This document shows, piece after piece, positions 7,224-14,845 of a stretch of 26,525 nt of DNA (position 1 is its first letter; each line of letters opens with the position of its first letter). The stretch lies in assembly GCA_051650305.1 (NCBI GenBank), contig JBOFIT010000010.1, positions 1 to 26,525 of the forward strand, given 5' to 3'. Below the pieces are notes generated by a model. It did not search any database and was not told the DNA's origin. It was given only the letters and a program-made list of their open reading frames with translations. The position numbers and the translations under genes were made by a program. The DNA comes from JBOFDK01 sp051650305. Its GTDB lineage: Bacteria; Bacillota; Clostridia; Lachnospirales; Cellulosilyticaceae.

Positions 7224-7919
7224 ATGAAAGTTTTTGCAATAGGCGATTTACATTTAGCCCAGAGCGTCGCAAAGCCCATGGCAATATTTGGTGGGCAGTG
7301 GGAAAATCACATAGAAAAAATAAAAGAAGCATGGGAAACGACAGTAAGCGATGAGGATTTAGTCATCTTATGTGGAGACCTTTCTTGGGCGATGCGCTTC
7401 CATGAAGCAGAAAAAGACTTAGGGTTCATTGATGCATTACCAGGGTACAAAGTATGCATACGCGGGAATCATGATTATTGGTGGGAGAAGATCACGAAGC
7501 TTAACACCATGTATGAGTCTATTTATTTTTTGCAAAACACAAGTTTTCAGTGGAACGGTGTTACGGTTTGTGGGACGAGAGGCTGGCTTTGCCCAACGGT
7601 AGATGGCTTAACAGAAGAAGATGAGAAGATTTACGTAAGAGAAGGTGGCCGTCTGAAACTTTCATTAGAAGATGCAAAGAAAAAAGCGGCAGAGACCCTG
7701 ATCGTCGCACTGCATTATCCACCTACAGCTACCGCGCAAGAAGAGACGGTATTTACAGAAGTGATGGAAGCTTATGGGGTGGATTATGTAGTCTATGGCC
7801 ATCTTCATGATGAAGTATCATGGCAGCAGTGTTTGATAGGCGAAAAAAATGGGACAAGTTATCAACTTGTAGCGGCAGATTATTTAGACTTTAAACCATA
7901 CTTGCTTATGGAACTTTAA
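7224..7919 (+). CDS. Calcineurin-like metallophosphoesterase
   Basis: A 231-residue cytosolic phosphoesterase of the calcineurin-like fold (PF00149). The metal-binding motifs occur in order: GDLHL (D8, H10), GDLSW (D52), GNHDYWW (N82, H83), HYPP (H164) and GHLH (H193, H195). These would coordinate a dinuclear metal centre and hydrolyse a phosphoester. The GNHDYWW sequence points to a clostridial/bacillary subfamily of uncharacterised phosphohydrolases rather than to SbcD or YfcE. The start ATG follows AAGGAG. It is the first gene of an operon with two rRNA-modifying enzymes; the natural substrate is unknown and I do not infer one from the neighbours. Confidence 0.92.
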   Translation: MKVFAIGDLHLAQSVAKPMAIFGGQWENHIEKIKEAWETTVSDEDLVILCGDLSWAMRFHEAEKDLGFIDALPGYKVCIRGNHDYWWEKITKLNTMYESIYFLQNTSFQWNGVTVCGTRGWLCPTVDGLTEEDEKIYVREGGRLKLSLEDAKKKAAETLIVALHYPPTATAQEETVFTEVMEAYGVDYVVYGHLHDEVSWQQCLIGEKNGTSYQLVAADYLDFKPYLLMEL

Positions 7920-7935
7920 AGAGAGAGGAACGACA

Positions 7936-9294
7936 ATGAATTTACCAATACAATTTCAGCAAAAGATGCAGACCTTATTGGGCGCGGAATATGAAGATTA
8001 TTTACAAAGTTACGAACTTCCTAAATACCAAGGTATTCGTATCAATACTTTGAAGATGACCATGGAAGAGTGGGAGAAGATGAATCCTTTTTCGGATTTA
8101 GAGTCAGTGCCATGGTGTGAGGAAGGGTATTACTACACAGAAAGTAAGCCAAGTAAACATCCGTATTATTATGCAGGCCTTTATTATATACAAGAGCCAA
8201 GTGCCATGTCGCCAGGGGCGTATATACCTATTGAAAAAGGTGATAAAGTACTGGACTTATGTGCAGCACCAGGTGGTAAGTCCACACAAGTTGCAGCAAA
8301 GCTTGGACATACAGGCTTACTTGTGAGCAATGACATTAGTACCAATCGTGCGAAGGCTCTCGTTAAAAACCTAGAGAACTTTGGCGTGAGACAAATGATG
8401 GTTGTCAATGAAGCGCCAGAGAACTTGGCACGTGTATGGCCAGAGTACTTTGATAAAATCCTGATCGATGCACCGTGCTCCGGTGAAGGGATGTTTAGAA
8501 AAGATGATTTGGCTATCAAAAGCTGGGAGACTCATGGTATAGACTACTGCACAGCTTTACAAGAGCCTATCTTAGAAGCAGCGGCTACCATGCTTAAAGC
8601 AGGTGGGATGATGCTGTACTCCACATGTACCTTTTCACCAGAAGAAAATGAAATGATGATTGATGCTTTCTTAAAGGCACATCCGAGCTTTCGTGTGGTA
8701 CCACTAGAAGGTGTCGGTGGGATTCAAAAGGGGCGTCCAGAGTGGTGTGATGCAGATCCATCATTAAAAGGTGCCTTACGCTTATGGCCACATCATATGA
8801 AAGGGGAAGGTCACTTCTTATGTCTTCTTCAAAAGACAGAGGGAGAAGGGCGTAAGACAAAGCCTATGGAAGGTGTGAAGCGCCTCAAAGACTATCCAGT
8901 GGTTCATGAATTTATAACGAAACATACCACATTAAGTGGCGATGAAAAAGTCATGGTACTAGAAGACCGTATATTTCTTGTGACAGAAGGTGCACCGACA
9001 ACGAAAGGTTTACGTATGATGCGTAGTGGGATGCTCCTTGGACATTTAAAGAACAAACGCTTTGAACCATCTCATATGCTAGGTATAAGCTATCCGTTAG
9101 ACTGCTATAAGCAAGTGGTTCACTTACAATCAGATGAAGACGTCTTACGTTATCTGAAAGGTGAGACACTTTTAGTCGATGCCCCGAAGGGGTATCATGT
9201 AGTAGCTAAAGATGGCCATCCTTTAGGATGGGTTAAAAGTAATAATGGAACATTAAAAAATCAATATCCGCCGACATGGCGTTTAATGGGGTGA
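7936..9294 (+). CDS. rsmF: RsmF/RsmB-NOP2 type rRNA m5C methyltransferase
   Basis: A 452-residue SAM-dependent RNA cytosine-C5 methyltransferase. An N-terminal RNA-binding extension (about 1-95) leads to the Rossmann methyltransferase domain, with the SAM-binding motif DLCAAPGGKS (107-116). The two catalytic cysteines of the NOP2/RsmB family are seen: C181 in DAPCSGEGMF (motif IV) and C231 in STCTFSPEEN (motif VI). The C-terminal 150-odd residues resemble the RsmF-specific extension with a PUA-like fold (LLVDAPKGYHVVAKDGHPLGWVK is part of it). This architecture suggests methylation of 16S rRNA, but the exact target cytosine cannot be read from sequence. It lies 16 nt after the phosphoesterase gene and 5 nt before rsuA, so it is co-transcribed. 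Confidence 0.9.
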   Translation: MNLPIQFQQKMQTLLGAEYEDYLQSYELPKYQGIRINTLKMTMEEWEKMNPFSDLESVPWCEEGYYYTESKPSKHPYYYAGLYYIQEPSAMSPGAYIPIEKGDKVLDLCAAPGGKSTQVAAKLGHTGLLVSNDISTNRAKALVKNLENFGVRQMMVVNEAPENLARVWPEYFDKILIDAPCSGEGMFRKDDLAIKSWETHGIDYCTALQEPILEAAATMLKAGGMMLYSTCTFSPEENEMMIDAFLKAHPSFRVVPLEGVGGIQKGRPEWCDADPSLKGALRLWPHHMKGEGHFLCLLQKTEGEGRKTKPMEGVKRLKDYPVVHEFITKHTTLSGDEKVMVLEDRIFLVTEGAPTTKGLRMMRSGMLLGHLKNKRFEPSHMLGISYPLDCYKQVVHLQSDEDVLRYLKGETLLVDAPKGYHVVAKDGHPLGWVKSNNGTLKNQYPPTWRLMG

Positions 9295-9299
9295 CAGAA

Positions 9300-10025
9300 A
9301 TGGCAGTAAAAAAAATGCGTTTAGATAAATATTTAGTACACGTAGGCATCGGTTCACGTAGTGAAGTTCAGAAGCTTATCAAACACAAAAAAGTTCAAGT
9401 AGATGGGGTAGTGGTAAGTAAACCAGAGACTGGCATTGTAGCAGGCGAAGCGAAAGTTACAATGGGCACTCAAGAGATTGCATACCAAGAATACTATCAT
9501 TTCATCATGAATAAGCCAGCAGGCGTTATTACGGCGACAGAAGACCCAAGGCACGAGACTGTACTAGATTTGATGGAGCGAGTGGATCAAAACAAAGAAG
9601 TGGCACCAGTAGGGCGCTTGGATAAGGATACAGAAGGACTTTTAGTACTGACCAGTGATGGTCAACTGAATCATCAGCTCTTATCACCTAAAAAGCATGT
9701 GGACAAGGTATATTATGCAAAAGTAGAAGGCTGTGTGGATGTGGCAGATCAAGAAGCTTTTGAAGCGGGAGTAGCCATCGGTGATTATAAGTGTATGCCA
9801 GCTAAATTAGACATCCTTACAGCAGGTGATGTATCAGAAGTGCATATCACCATTAAAGAAGGTAAGTTCCATCAAGTAAAGCGTATGATGCAGGCGGTAG
9901 GGAAAGAAGTGGTATACCTTGAGCGTATACAAATGGGAGGTCTTAAGTTGCCAACAGATATCCCAAGAGGGAGCTATCGTCCGCTGACTGAAGAAGAACT
10001 TAAGCAGTTGAAGGGGGAAGAATAA
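9300..10025 (+). CDS. rsuA: RsuA/RluB family rRNA pseudouridine synthase
   Basis: A 241-residue protein with an N-terminal S4 RNA-binding domain (about residues 6-50, RLDKYLVHVGIGSRSEVQKLI) and a pseudouridine synthase domain. The catalytic motif GRLDKDTEGLL contains the nucleophilic D108. KPAGVITAT (72-80) and KEGKFHQVKRM are other conserved segments of the RsuA/RluB/RluE/RluF family. RsuA-type enzymes modify 16S rRNA, RluB-type 23S rRNA; length and the compact form suit RsuA, but RluB is possible. I choose the ATG at 9300 because GGGGTGAC lies just upstream. A frame extension to 9276 would overlap the rsmF end. Its stop is followed directly by the GTG of the next gene. Confidence 0.88.
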   Translation: MAVKKMRLDKYLVHVGIGSRSEVQKLIKHKKVQVDGVVVSKPETGIVAGEAKVTMGTQEIAYQEYYHFIMNKPAGVITATEDPRHETVLDLMERVDQNKEVAPVGRLDKDTEGLLVLTSDGQLNHQLLSPKKHVDKVYYAKVEGCVDVADQEAFEAGVAIGDYKCMPAKLDILTAGDVSEVHITIKEGKFHQVKRMMQAVGKEVVYLERIQMGGLKLPTDIPRGSYRPLTEEELKQLKGEE

Positions 10026-10682
10026 GTGAAAAAGGCGTATAAAGCCGTATTGTTTGACTTGGATGGCACCTTGATTGATTCCATGTGGGTATGGGAAAAG
10101 ATCGATGAGGCGTTTCTAGGAAAATACAATATCACACCACCAGGAGATATGGACAGTGTGTTAGAAGGCAAGAGCTTTACAGAGACAGCTAAGTATTTTA
10201 AAGAGCGCTTCGGACTTTCTGAAAGTGTGGAAGCTATTAAAGATTGCTGGAATCAACTTGCATGGGAATTTTATACACAGCAAGTACCGCTTAAACCAGG
10301 CGTAGCCAGCTTTTTAGATTACCTTAAACAAAAAAATATTAAAATGGGTATCGCTACAAGTAATAGCGTGGAGCTTGTGACAGCTGTTTTAGAACATCTA
10401 GGGATTCAAGGGTACTTTGAAACAGTACGTACATCCTGTGAAGTTGAAAAAGGAAAACCTCATCCATACATTTACCTAAAAGTTGCAGAAGAATTGGGTG
10501 TAGCACCTGAAGATTGCCTTGTATTTGAAGATGTACCCAATGGGGTACGCGCAGGGCTTAATGCAGGGATGGATGTATGGGCAGTGGAAGATCGCCAGAC
10601 AGAAGCCATGAAAGAAACATTAAAAGAGCTTGCACAGTGTATGATTAGCCATTATGATGAGGCCATAGAAAAATTAGGGTAA
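10026..10682 (+). CDS. HAD superfamily hydrolase, beta-phosphoglucomutase-like
   Basis: A 218-residue HAD-IA hydrolase. Motif I is DLDGT with nucleophile D11 and acid/base D13. Motif II is TSNS (111-114), motif III includes K144 in KGKPHP, and motif IV is FEDVPNG (E168, D169). A helical cap (about 18-85) lies between motif I and the core, as in the beta-phosphoglucomutase/phosphoglycolate phosphatase group. A phosphatase on a small sugar phosphate is likely, substrate unknown. It starts with GTG with no gap after the rsuA stop codon, and its ribosome binding site (AAGGGGG) lies in the end of rsuA, so translational coupling is likely. It is the last gene of the operon. Confidence 0.9.
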   Translation: MKKAYKAVLFDLDGTLIDSMWVWEKIDEAFLGKYNITPPGDMDSVLEGKSFTETAKYFKERFGLSESVEAIKDCWNQLAWEFYTQQVPLKPGVASFLDYLKQKNIKMGIATSNSVELVTAVLEHLGIQGYFETVRTSCEVEKGKPHPYIYLKVAEELGVAPEDCLVFEDVPNGVRAGLNAGMDVWAVEDRQTEAMKETLKELAQCMISHYDEAIEKLG

Positions 10683-10688
10683 ATAAGA

Positions 10689-10717
10689 AATCTAGGACTA
10701 AGTTCTAGATTTTTTTA
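10689..10717 (+). terminator. Intrinsic terminator of the rsmF-rsuA-HAD operon
   Basis: AATCTAGGAC (10689-10698) pairs with GTTCTAGATT (10702-10711) through nine Watson-Crick pairs and one G-U pair over a 3-nt loop. Seven T residues follow at 10710-10716. Confidence 0.82.
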
Positions 10718-10734
10718 ATTCTTAGAAAAAGTTA

Positions 10735-10762
10735 TTGAAAAATTCTGTCTAAGTGATATAAT
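10735..10762 (+). promoter_or_regulatory. Promoter of the ornithine carbamoyltransferase gene
   Basis: TTGAAA (10735-10740), a 16-bp spacer and TATAAT (10757-10762) preceded by TGA, i.e. an extended -10. Predicted start is near 10769, leaving a leader of about 47 AT-rich nucleotides. I could not recognise an ArgR box in it. Confidence 0.75.
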
Positions 10763-10815
10763 ATTAATAAAAATACAATAAATGTTATAAATATTAATTT
10801 AAGGAGCGTGGAAAA

Positions 10816-11751
10816 ATGTTTGGATTAAAAGGAAAATCTCTTATTACATTACATGATTATACAGGGGAGCAAATCGATTATGTGTTAACCTTAGCAGCAC
10901 AGCTTAAAGCAAAAAAACAAATGGGCATCAAAGGTGATTTATTAGCAGGTAAAAATATTGCACTTATTTTTGAAAAGCCATCGACCCGTACACGTTGTGC
11001 TTTTACGGTTGCATGTGTAGATGAAGGTGGACACCCAGAGTATTTAGGAAAAGATGATATCCAACTAGGGTATAAAGAAAGTGTAGAAGATACAGCAAGA
11101 GTACTGGGACGTCTTTTTGATGGGATTGAATTCAGAGGGTTTAGTCAACAAACGGTTGAGCTATTGGCTGAGTACAGTGGTGTGCCAGTTTATAATGGTC
11201 TGACAGATTGTTATCATCCAACGCAAATACTGGCAGATTTATTAACCATTAAAGAAAAGCTAGGCGTTTTAAAAGGCAAGAAGTTTGTATACATCGGGGA
11301 TGGGCGTAATAATATGGCCAATAGTTTGATGATTGGTTGTACAAAGATGGGAATGGATATCACCATTGTCGCACCAAAAGATTTATGGCCAGAAGAAAGT
11401 CTTATTGAGACATGTAAGGCATATGCTAGTAAAGAAGCGTGTACACTTCTTGTGACAGATCATCTGCAAGGTGTTGTAGGTGCAGATGTGATTTATACAG
11501 ATGTGTGGTGTTCCATGGGAGAAGAAGAAAAAGCAAAAGAGCGCGTAGAAATGCTTAAACCTTATCAAGTTAATGAAGCTTTAATAGAAAAAGTAGACAA
11601 TCCTCATATGATTTTTATGCATTGTCTTCCTGCGGTAAAAGGCAATGAAGTGACAGAGGAAGTTTTTGAAGGAAAGTACTCAGTTGTCTTTGATCAAGCG
11701 GAAAATCGCATGCATACAATTAAAGCAATTATGGTTGCAACTTTGGCTTAA
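10816..11751 (+). CDS. argF: Ornithine carbamoyltransferase
   Basis: A 311-residue transcarbamylase that makes citrulline from ornithine and carbamoyl phosphate, or runs in reverse in arginine deiminase pathways. The carbamoyl-phosphate site is STRTR (56-60) with HPTQ (134-137). The ornithine side has D229 with the SMG loop (233-235), and HCLP (269-272) is complete. Several positions (EFRGF, HPTQ rather than HPCQ) resemble the ArgI/ArcB branch more than the Bacillus ArgF branch, so the anabolic label is tentative. It is a lone gene with its own promoter; no other arginine biosynthetic or arcA/arcC gene is present here to settle direction. The ATG follows AAGGAG. A T7 run lies 8 nt after the stop, but I see no GC-rich hairpin before it. 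Confidence 0.92.
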   Translation: MFGLKGKSLITLHDYTGEQIDYVLTLAAQLKAKKQMGIKGDLLAGKNIALIFEKPSTRTRCAFTVACVDEGGHPEYLGKDDIQLGYKESVEDTARVLGRLFDGIEFRGFSQQTVELLAEYSGVPVYNGLTDCYHPTQILADLLTIKEKLGVLKGKKFVYIGDGRNNMANSLMIGCTKMGMDITIVAPKDLWPEESLIETCKAYASKEACTLLVTDHLQGVVGADVIYTDVWCSMGEEEKAKERVEMLKPYQVNEALIEKVDNPHMIFMHCLPAVKGNEVTEEVFEGKYSVVFDQAENRMHTIKAIMVATLA

Positions 11752-11803
11752 AATGAATCTTTTTTTATAAAATAGTTTATTATTTTAAATAATCAATTAA
11801 ATA

Positions 11804-11832
11804 TTGACTATTTCATAAAATGTGACTATAAT
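11804..11832 (+). promoter_or_regulatory. Promoter of serC-serA
   Basis: TTGACT (11804-11809), a 17-bp spacer and TATAAT (11827-11832): a near-consensus sigma-A promoter. Predicted start is near 11839, with a leader of about 39 nt. Confidence 0.85.
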
Positions 11833-11860
11833 TTAACATTATATCACGTTAAAGTGTTAA
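11833..11860 (+). promoter_or_regulatory. Operator-like nested inverted repeat at the serC start site
   Basis: TTAACA (11833-11838) and TGTTAA (11855-11860) flank an imperfect palindrome CACGTTAAAGTG (11845-11856, 10 of 12 positions symmetric), directly at and below the predicted start site. A regulator site is possible, but no known consensus is matched. Confidence 0.25.
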
Positions 11861-11877
11861 AAAGGGAGGATGTAACA

Positions 11878-12957
11878 ATGAGAGTCTATAATTTTTCAGC
11901 AGGACCAGCTGTGTTACCCGTTGAAGTACTTGAAAAAGCACAAAAAGAACTTGTAGAGTATGGCGATAGTGGCATGAGCGTTATGGAGATGAGTCACCGT
12001 TCCAAAGCTTATGAAGCAATTATCAAAGAAGCAGAAGCAAAGTTAAGAAATATCATGTCTATTCCAGATGATTACGCTGTTTTATTTTTACAAGGTGGTG
12101 CATCTTTGCAATTTGCGATGGTGCCATTAAACTTAATGGTAACAAGTGGCACAGCGGATTATATTGATTCCGGTATGTGGTCATCAAAAGCAATCAAAGA
12201 AGCTAAAAAATTCGGTAAAATCAACGTTGTTGCATCGTCTAAAGCAGATACATACTCTCATATTCCTGCATTCACAAAAGAGCAATTTAATCCAGATGCA
12301 GATTATGTTTATATCTGTCAAAATAACACAATCTATGGCACCAAATATACCCAATTACCAGATACAGGGGATGTACCTTTAGTTGCCGATTTATCGTCTT
12401 GTATTTTGTCAGAAAAAGTAGACGTATCGAAATACGGCATTTTATTTGCGGGGGCACAGAAAAATCTAGGACCAGCAGGTGTTACCGTTGTTATTATAAG
12501 AAAAGACTTGATCGGTAAAGCTAAAGAAACAACCCCTACAATGCTTGATTACCAAATTCACCTAGATAATGATTCTATGTACAATACACCACCAACTTAT
12601 GGTATTTATATGTTGAAACTTGTGTTTGAATGGATCGAAGCAAAAGGTGGTATCGAAGCCATTGAAGCGATGAATAAAGAAAAAGCAGCCCTTTTATATG
12701 ATTACTTAGATCAATCATCTATGTTTAAAGGCACAGCAGCAAAAGAAGACCGTTCACTGATGAATGTTCCTTTTGTAACAGGAGATGAAGCATTAGATGC
12801 GAAGTTCGTAAAAGAAGCCACAGCAGCAGGGTTTGTGAACCTTAAAGGTCACAGAAGTGTAGGCGGTATGCGTGCAAGTATTTACAATGCGATGCCAACA
12901 GAAGGTGTGGCAGCACTTGTGTCATTTATGAAAGACTTTGAAGAAAAGAATCAATAG
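11878..12957 (+). CDS. serC: Phosphoserine aminotransferase
   Basis: A 359-residue PLP-dependent class V aminotransferase that converts 3-phosphohydroxypyruvate and glutamate to phosphoserine in serine biosynthesis. The N-terminus YNFSAGPAVLP is the usual SerC signature. The PLP lysine is K195 in FAGAQKNLGPAG, with D171 in VADLSS contacting the pyridine nitrogen, and a C-terminal GHRSVGGMRAS segment binds phosphate in the family. Length is normal (about 360). The start chosen is the ATG at 11878 after GGGAGG; an in-frame upstream extension to 11854 runs through that site. It is followed after 11 nt by serA, giving a two-gene serine operon; serB is not nearby. Confidence 0.96.
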   Translation: MRVYNFSAGPAVLPVEVLEKAQKELVEYGDSGMSVMEMSHRSKAYEAIIKEAEAKLRNIMSIPDDYAVLFLQGGASLQFAMVPLNLMVTSGTADYIDSGMWSSKAIKEAKKFGKINVVASSKADTYSHIPAFTKEQFNPDADYVYICQNNTIYGTKYTQLPDTGDVPLVADLSSCILSEKVDVSKYGILFAGAQKNLGPAGVTVVIIRKDLIGKAKETTPTMLDYQIHLDNDSMYNTPPTYGIYMLKLVFEWIEAKGGIEAIEAMNKEKAALLYDYLDQSSMFKGTAAKEDRSLMNVPFVTGDEALDAKFVKEATAAGFVNLKGHRSVGGMRASIYNAMPTEGVAALVSFMKDFEEKNQ

Positions 12958-12968
12958 GAGGTCTGGCG

Positions 12969-14126
12969 ATGTATAAAGTATATACCCTTAATAAAATTTC
13001 AGAGATAGGCTTGAAGCATTTTGACGCGGCATATGACGTGCAAGATGCAATGGAAGGTGCAGATGCAATCTTAGTACGTAGTGCAAAGATGCATGATATG
13101 ACATTAGATGACAATGTAAAGGCAATTGCAAGAGCAGGAGCTGGAGTAAATAACATTCCAATTGAAGCTTGTGCAGAAAAAGGAATCGTTGTCTTTAATA
13201 CACCGGGAGCAAATGCAAATGCGGTGAAAGAATTGGTCATTGCAGCCATGCTCATTGGTTCAAGAAAGATTGTAGAAGGCATCGCTTGGGCTAAAGGATT
13301 AACCACAGATGTAGCGAAGCAAGTAGAAGCAGGTAAAGCTGCTTTTGTAGGACCAGAAATCATGGGTAAAAAACTAGGTGTTATTGGTCTAGGTGCTATT
13401 GGTGTTATGGTAGCCAATGCAGCGCAGGCTTTAGGTATGGATGTTATTGGATATGACCCTTACATATCAGTAGATGCGGCATGGGGATTATCAAGACATA
13501 TCAAACATGCTATGACATTAGATGAAGTGCTAAGCGAAGCAGATTTCTTAACGATCCATGTACCTTTATTAGACAGCACAAAACATATGTGCAATGAAGA
13601 CTTCTTTAATAAAGTCAAACCAGGTGTGAAACTCCTTAACTTCTCAAGAGATACACTTGTTGATAATGTGGCACTTAAAGCAGCTTTAGCTGAAGGGAAG
13701 GTTGATAAATATATAACAGACTTCCCAGTAGAGGATGTACAAGGTAATGAAAATATTATTTGTATCCCACACTTAGGCGCATCAACGCCAGAGTCAGAAG
13801 ATAACTGTGCAGTGATGGCAGTCAAACAAGTCAAGGATTACCTCGAAAATGGTAACATTATTAATTCCGTTAATTTACCACAGTGTGAAATGAGCTGGAA
13901 TACAAAGTGTAGGGTAACAATCATTCACAAAAACATCCCAGCGATGATTGGTAAAATCACAAGTATTATTGCGGGAGAAGGCATTAACATTGCAGACATG
14001 ATTAATAAAAGTCGTGGTCAATGGGCATACACCTTAATTGATACAGACACAAAAGTAACAGAAGCAAACATTAAAGCCATTGAAGAAATGGCCGATATCA
14101 TAAAGGTAAGAGTGCTTGAGAAATAA
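12969..14126 (+). CDS. serA: D-3-phosphoglycerate dehydrogenase, short form with C-terminal ACT domain
   Basis: A 385-residue D-2-hydroxyacid dehydrogenase that oxidises 3-phosphoglycerate with NAD+ in the first step of serine synthesis. Substrate-side motif ARAGAGVNNI (54-63) and the nucleotide-binding GLGAIG (140-145) are clear. The candidate catalytic triad is R227 (NFSR), E255 (FPVED) and H268 (PHLGAST). A short ACT domain (about 313-385, from CRVTIIHKNIPAMIGKI) lies at the end and is the usual serine-sensing module. The ASB domain of long-form enzymes is missing. Being about 385 residues, it belongs to the short ACT type found in many clostridia and bacteroidetes. AGGAGG lies 8 nt before the ATG. 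A terminator follows 6 nt after the stop. Confidence 0.96.
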   Translation: MYKVYTLNKISEIGLKHFDAAYDVQDAMEGADAILVRSAKMHDMTLDDNVKAIARAGAGVNNIPIEACAEKGIVVFNTPGANANAVKELVIAAMLIGSRKIVEGIAWAKGLTTDVAKQVEAGKAAFVGPEIMGKKLGVIGLGAIGVMVANAAQALGMDVIGYDPYISVDAAWGLSRHIKHAMTLDEVLSEADFLTIHVPLLDSTKHMCNEDFFNKVKPGVKLLNFSRDTLVDNVALKAALAEGKVDKYITDFPVEDVQGNENIICIPHLGASTPESEDNCAVMAVKQVKDYLENGNIINSVNLPQCEMSWNTKCRVTIIHKNIPAMIGKITSIIAGEGINIADMINKSRGQWAYTLIDTDTKVTEANIKAIEEMADIIKVRVLEK

Positions 14127-14132
14127 AGTGGA

Positions 14133-14160
14133 GGGAACTAGGAAACTAGTTCCCTTTTTT
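14133..14160 (+). terminator. Intrinsic terminator after serA
   Basis: A perfect 9-bp stem (GGGAACTAG at 14133-14141 and CTAGTTCCC at 14146-14154) with a GAAA tetraloop and six T residues (14155-14160). The ribosome binding site of the next gene begins at the very next base. Confidence 0.93.
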
Positions 14161-14176
14161 GAGGGAGATGAGGAAG

Positions 14177-14731
14177 ATGCAAGAGTTGGCATTACATATT
14201 TTAGATCTTGTACAAAATAGCGTGAGGGCAGAAGCAACTATCATCGCTATAAAAGTAGAAGAAGACACAGTGAAAAATCAGTTTTCCTTTGCAATTGATG
14301 ACAATGGGAAAGGGATGGAGGAAAGCTTTGTCCAACGTCTAAGGGATCCTTTCACTACTACTAGGACGTTGCGAAAAGTAGGACTAGGGATTCCTTTTGT
14401 CGCGCAAATGTGTAGAGAATGCGAGGGCGACTTAGTCATTGAAAGTCAAAAAGGCATAGGCACACAAATAAAGGCAACGATGAAGCGCGACCATATTGAC
14501 CGATTACCTTTAGGTAGTATGGCGAAAACTTTAACCACATTGATTATGGCGAAGCCTACGATCCATTACTGCTATACTTATACGTATAATCAAGAAATAT
14601 TTGAACTCGACACAAAAAAAATTCAAGAGGTTTTAGGGGATGTACCTATCAATGATTATGAGATTTTAGAGTGGTTACAAGCTTTTATTGAAGAAGGAAC
14701 ACACCAAGCAAGACAAGAGGGAATTAGATAA
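14177..14731 (+). CDS. Stand-alone GHKL (histidine-kinase-like) ATPase domain protein
   Basis: A 184-residue soluble protein. Residues 1-115 form a Bergerat-fold ATPase: N box DLVQNSVRA with N14, G1 box DDNGKGM (41-47), and G2 box GLGIP (69-73). No dimerisation/phosphoacceptor helix, sensor domain or receiver is attached, so it is not a complete histidine kinase. The C-terminal 70 residues are not recognised. From general knowledge, similar small ATP-binding proteins are found beside [FeFe]-hydrogenase and other redox genes in clostridia, where an anti-sigma-like or sensory role is assumed but not shown. Here it precedes rnfC by 114 nt. I choose the ATG at 14177 because GAGGGAG lies 9 nt upstream; the ATG at 14168 is too close. 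No promoter fits between the serA terminator and this start. Confidence 0.83.
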   Translation: MQELALHILDLVQNSVRAEATIIAIKVEEDTVKNQFSFAIDDNGKGMEESFVQRLRDPFTTTRTLRKVGLGIPFVAQMCRECEGDLVIESQKGIGTQIKATMKRDHIDRLPLGSMAKTLTTLIMAKPTIHYCYTYTYNQEIFELDTKKIQEVLGDVPINDYEILEWLQAFIEEGTHQARQEGIR

Positions 14732-14745
14732 AAAAATAACATTTA

Positions 14746-14774
14746 TTGTGAAAAGTTTTGTTTAAACGTATACT
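14746..14774 (+). promoter_or_regulatory. Promoter of the rnf operon
   Basis: TTGTGA (14746-14751), a 17-bp spacer holding the palindrome GTTTAAAC (14760-14767), and TATACT (14769-14774). Start is predicted near 14781. The leader then has a small inverted repeat CCTAA/TTAGG (14787-14791 and 14804-14808). Confidence 0.55.
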
Positions 14775-14845
14775 ATAAAGGAATAGCCTAAATAAACAAT
14801 ATATTAGGTAAAAATCAACAAAAGGGACTTGAGAGGAGTGGAAAG

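Noticed and set aside
10769..10815. ArgR box in the argF leader
   Set aside because: The leader is nearly all A and T, and no stretch convincingly matches the known ARG box pattern.
11779..11793. AT-only palindrome ATTATTTTAAATAAT after argF as a terminator or operator
   Set aside because: No GC pairs and a one-base centre, so it cannot form a stable hairpin; such palindromes are expected by chance in this AT-rich gap.
12926..13417. 163-codon minus-strand open frame opposite serA
   Set aside because: Low-complexity Ala/Pro/Ser-rich translation, a consequence of coding on the other strand; no homology pattern.
14742..14768. Possible Rex operator in the rnf promoter (TTGTGAAA)
   Set aside because: Only the left half-site is present; the right half needed for a Rex palindrome is not, so it is not listed as a Rex site.
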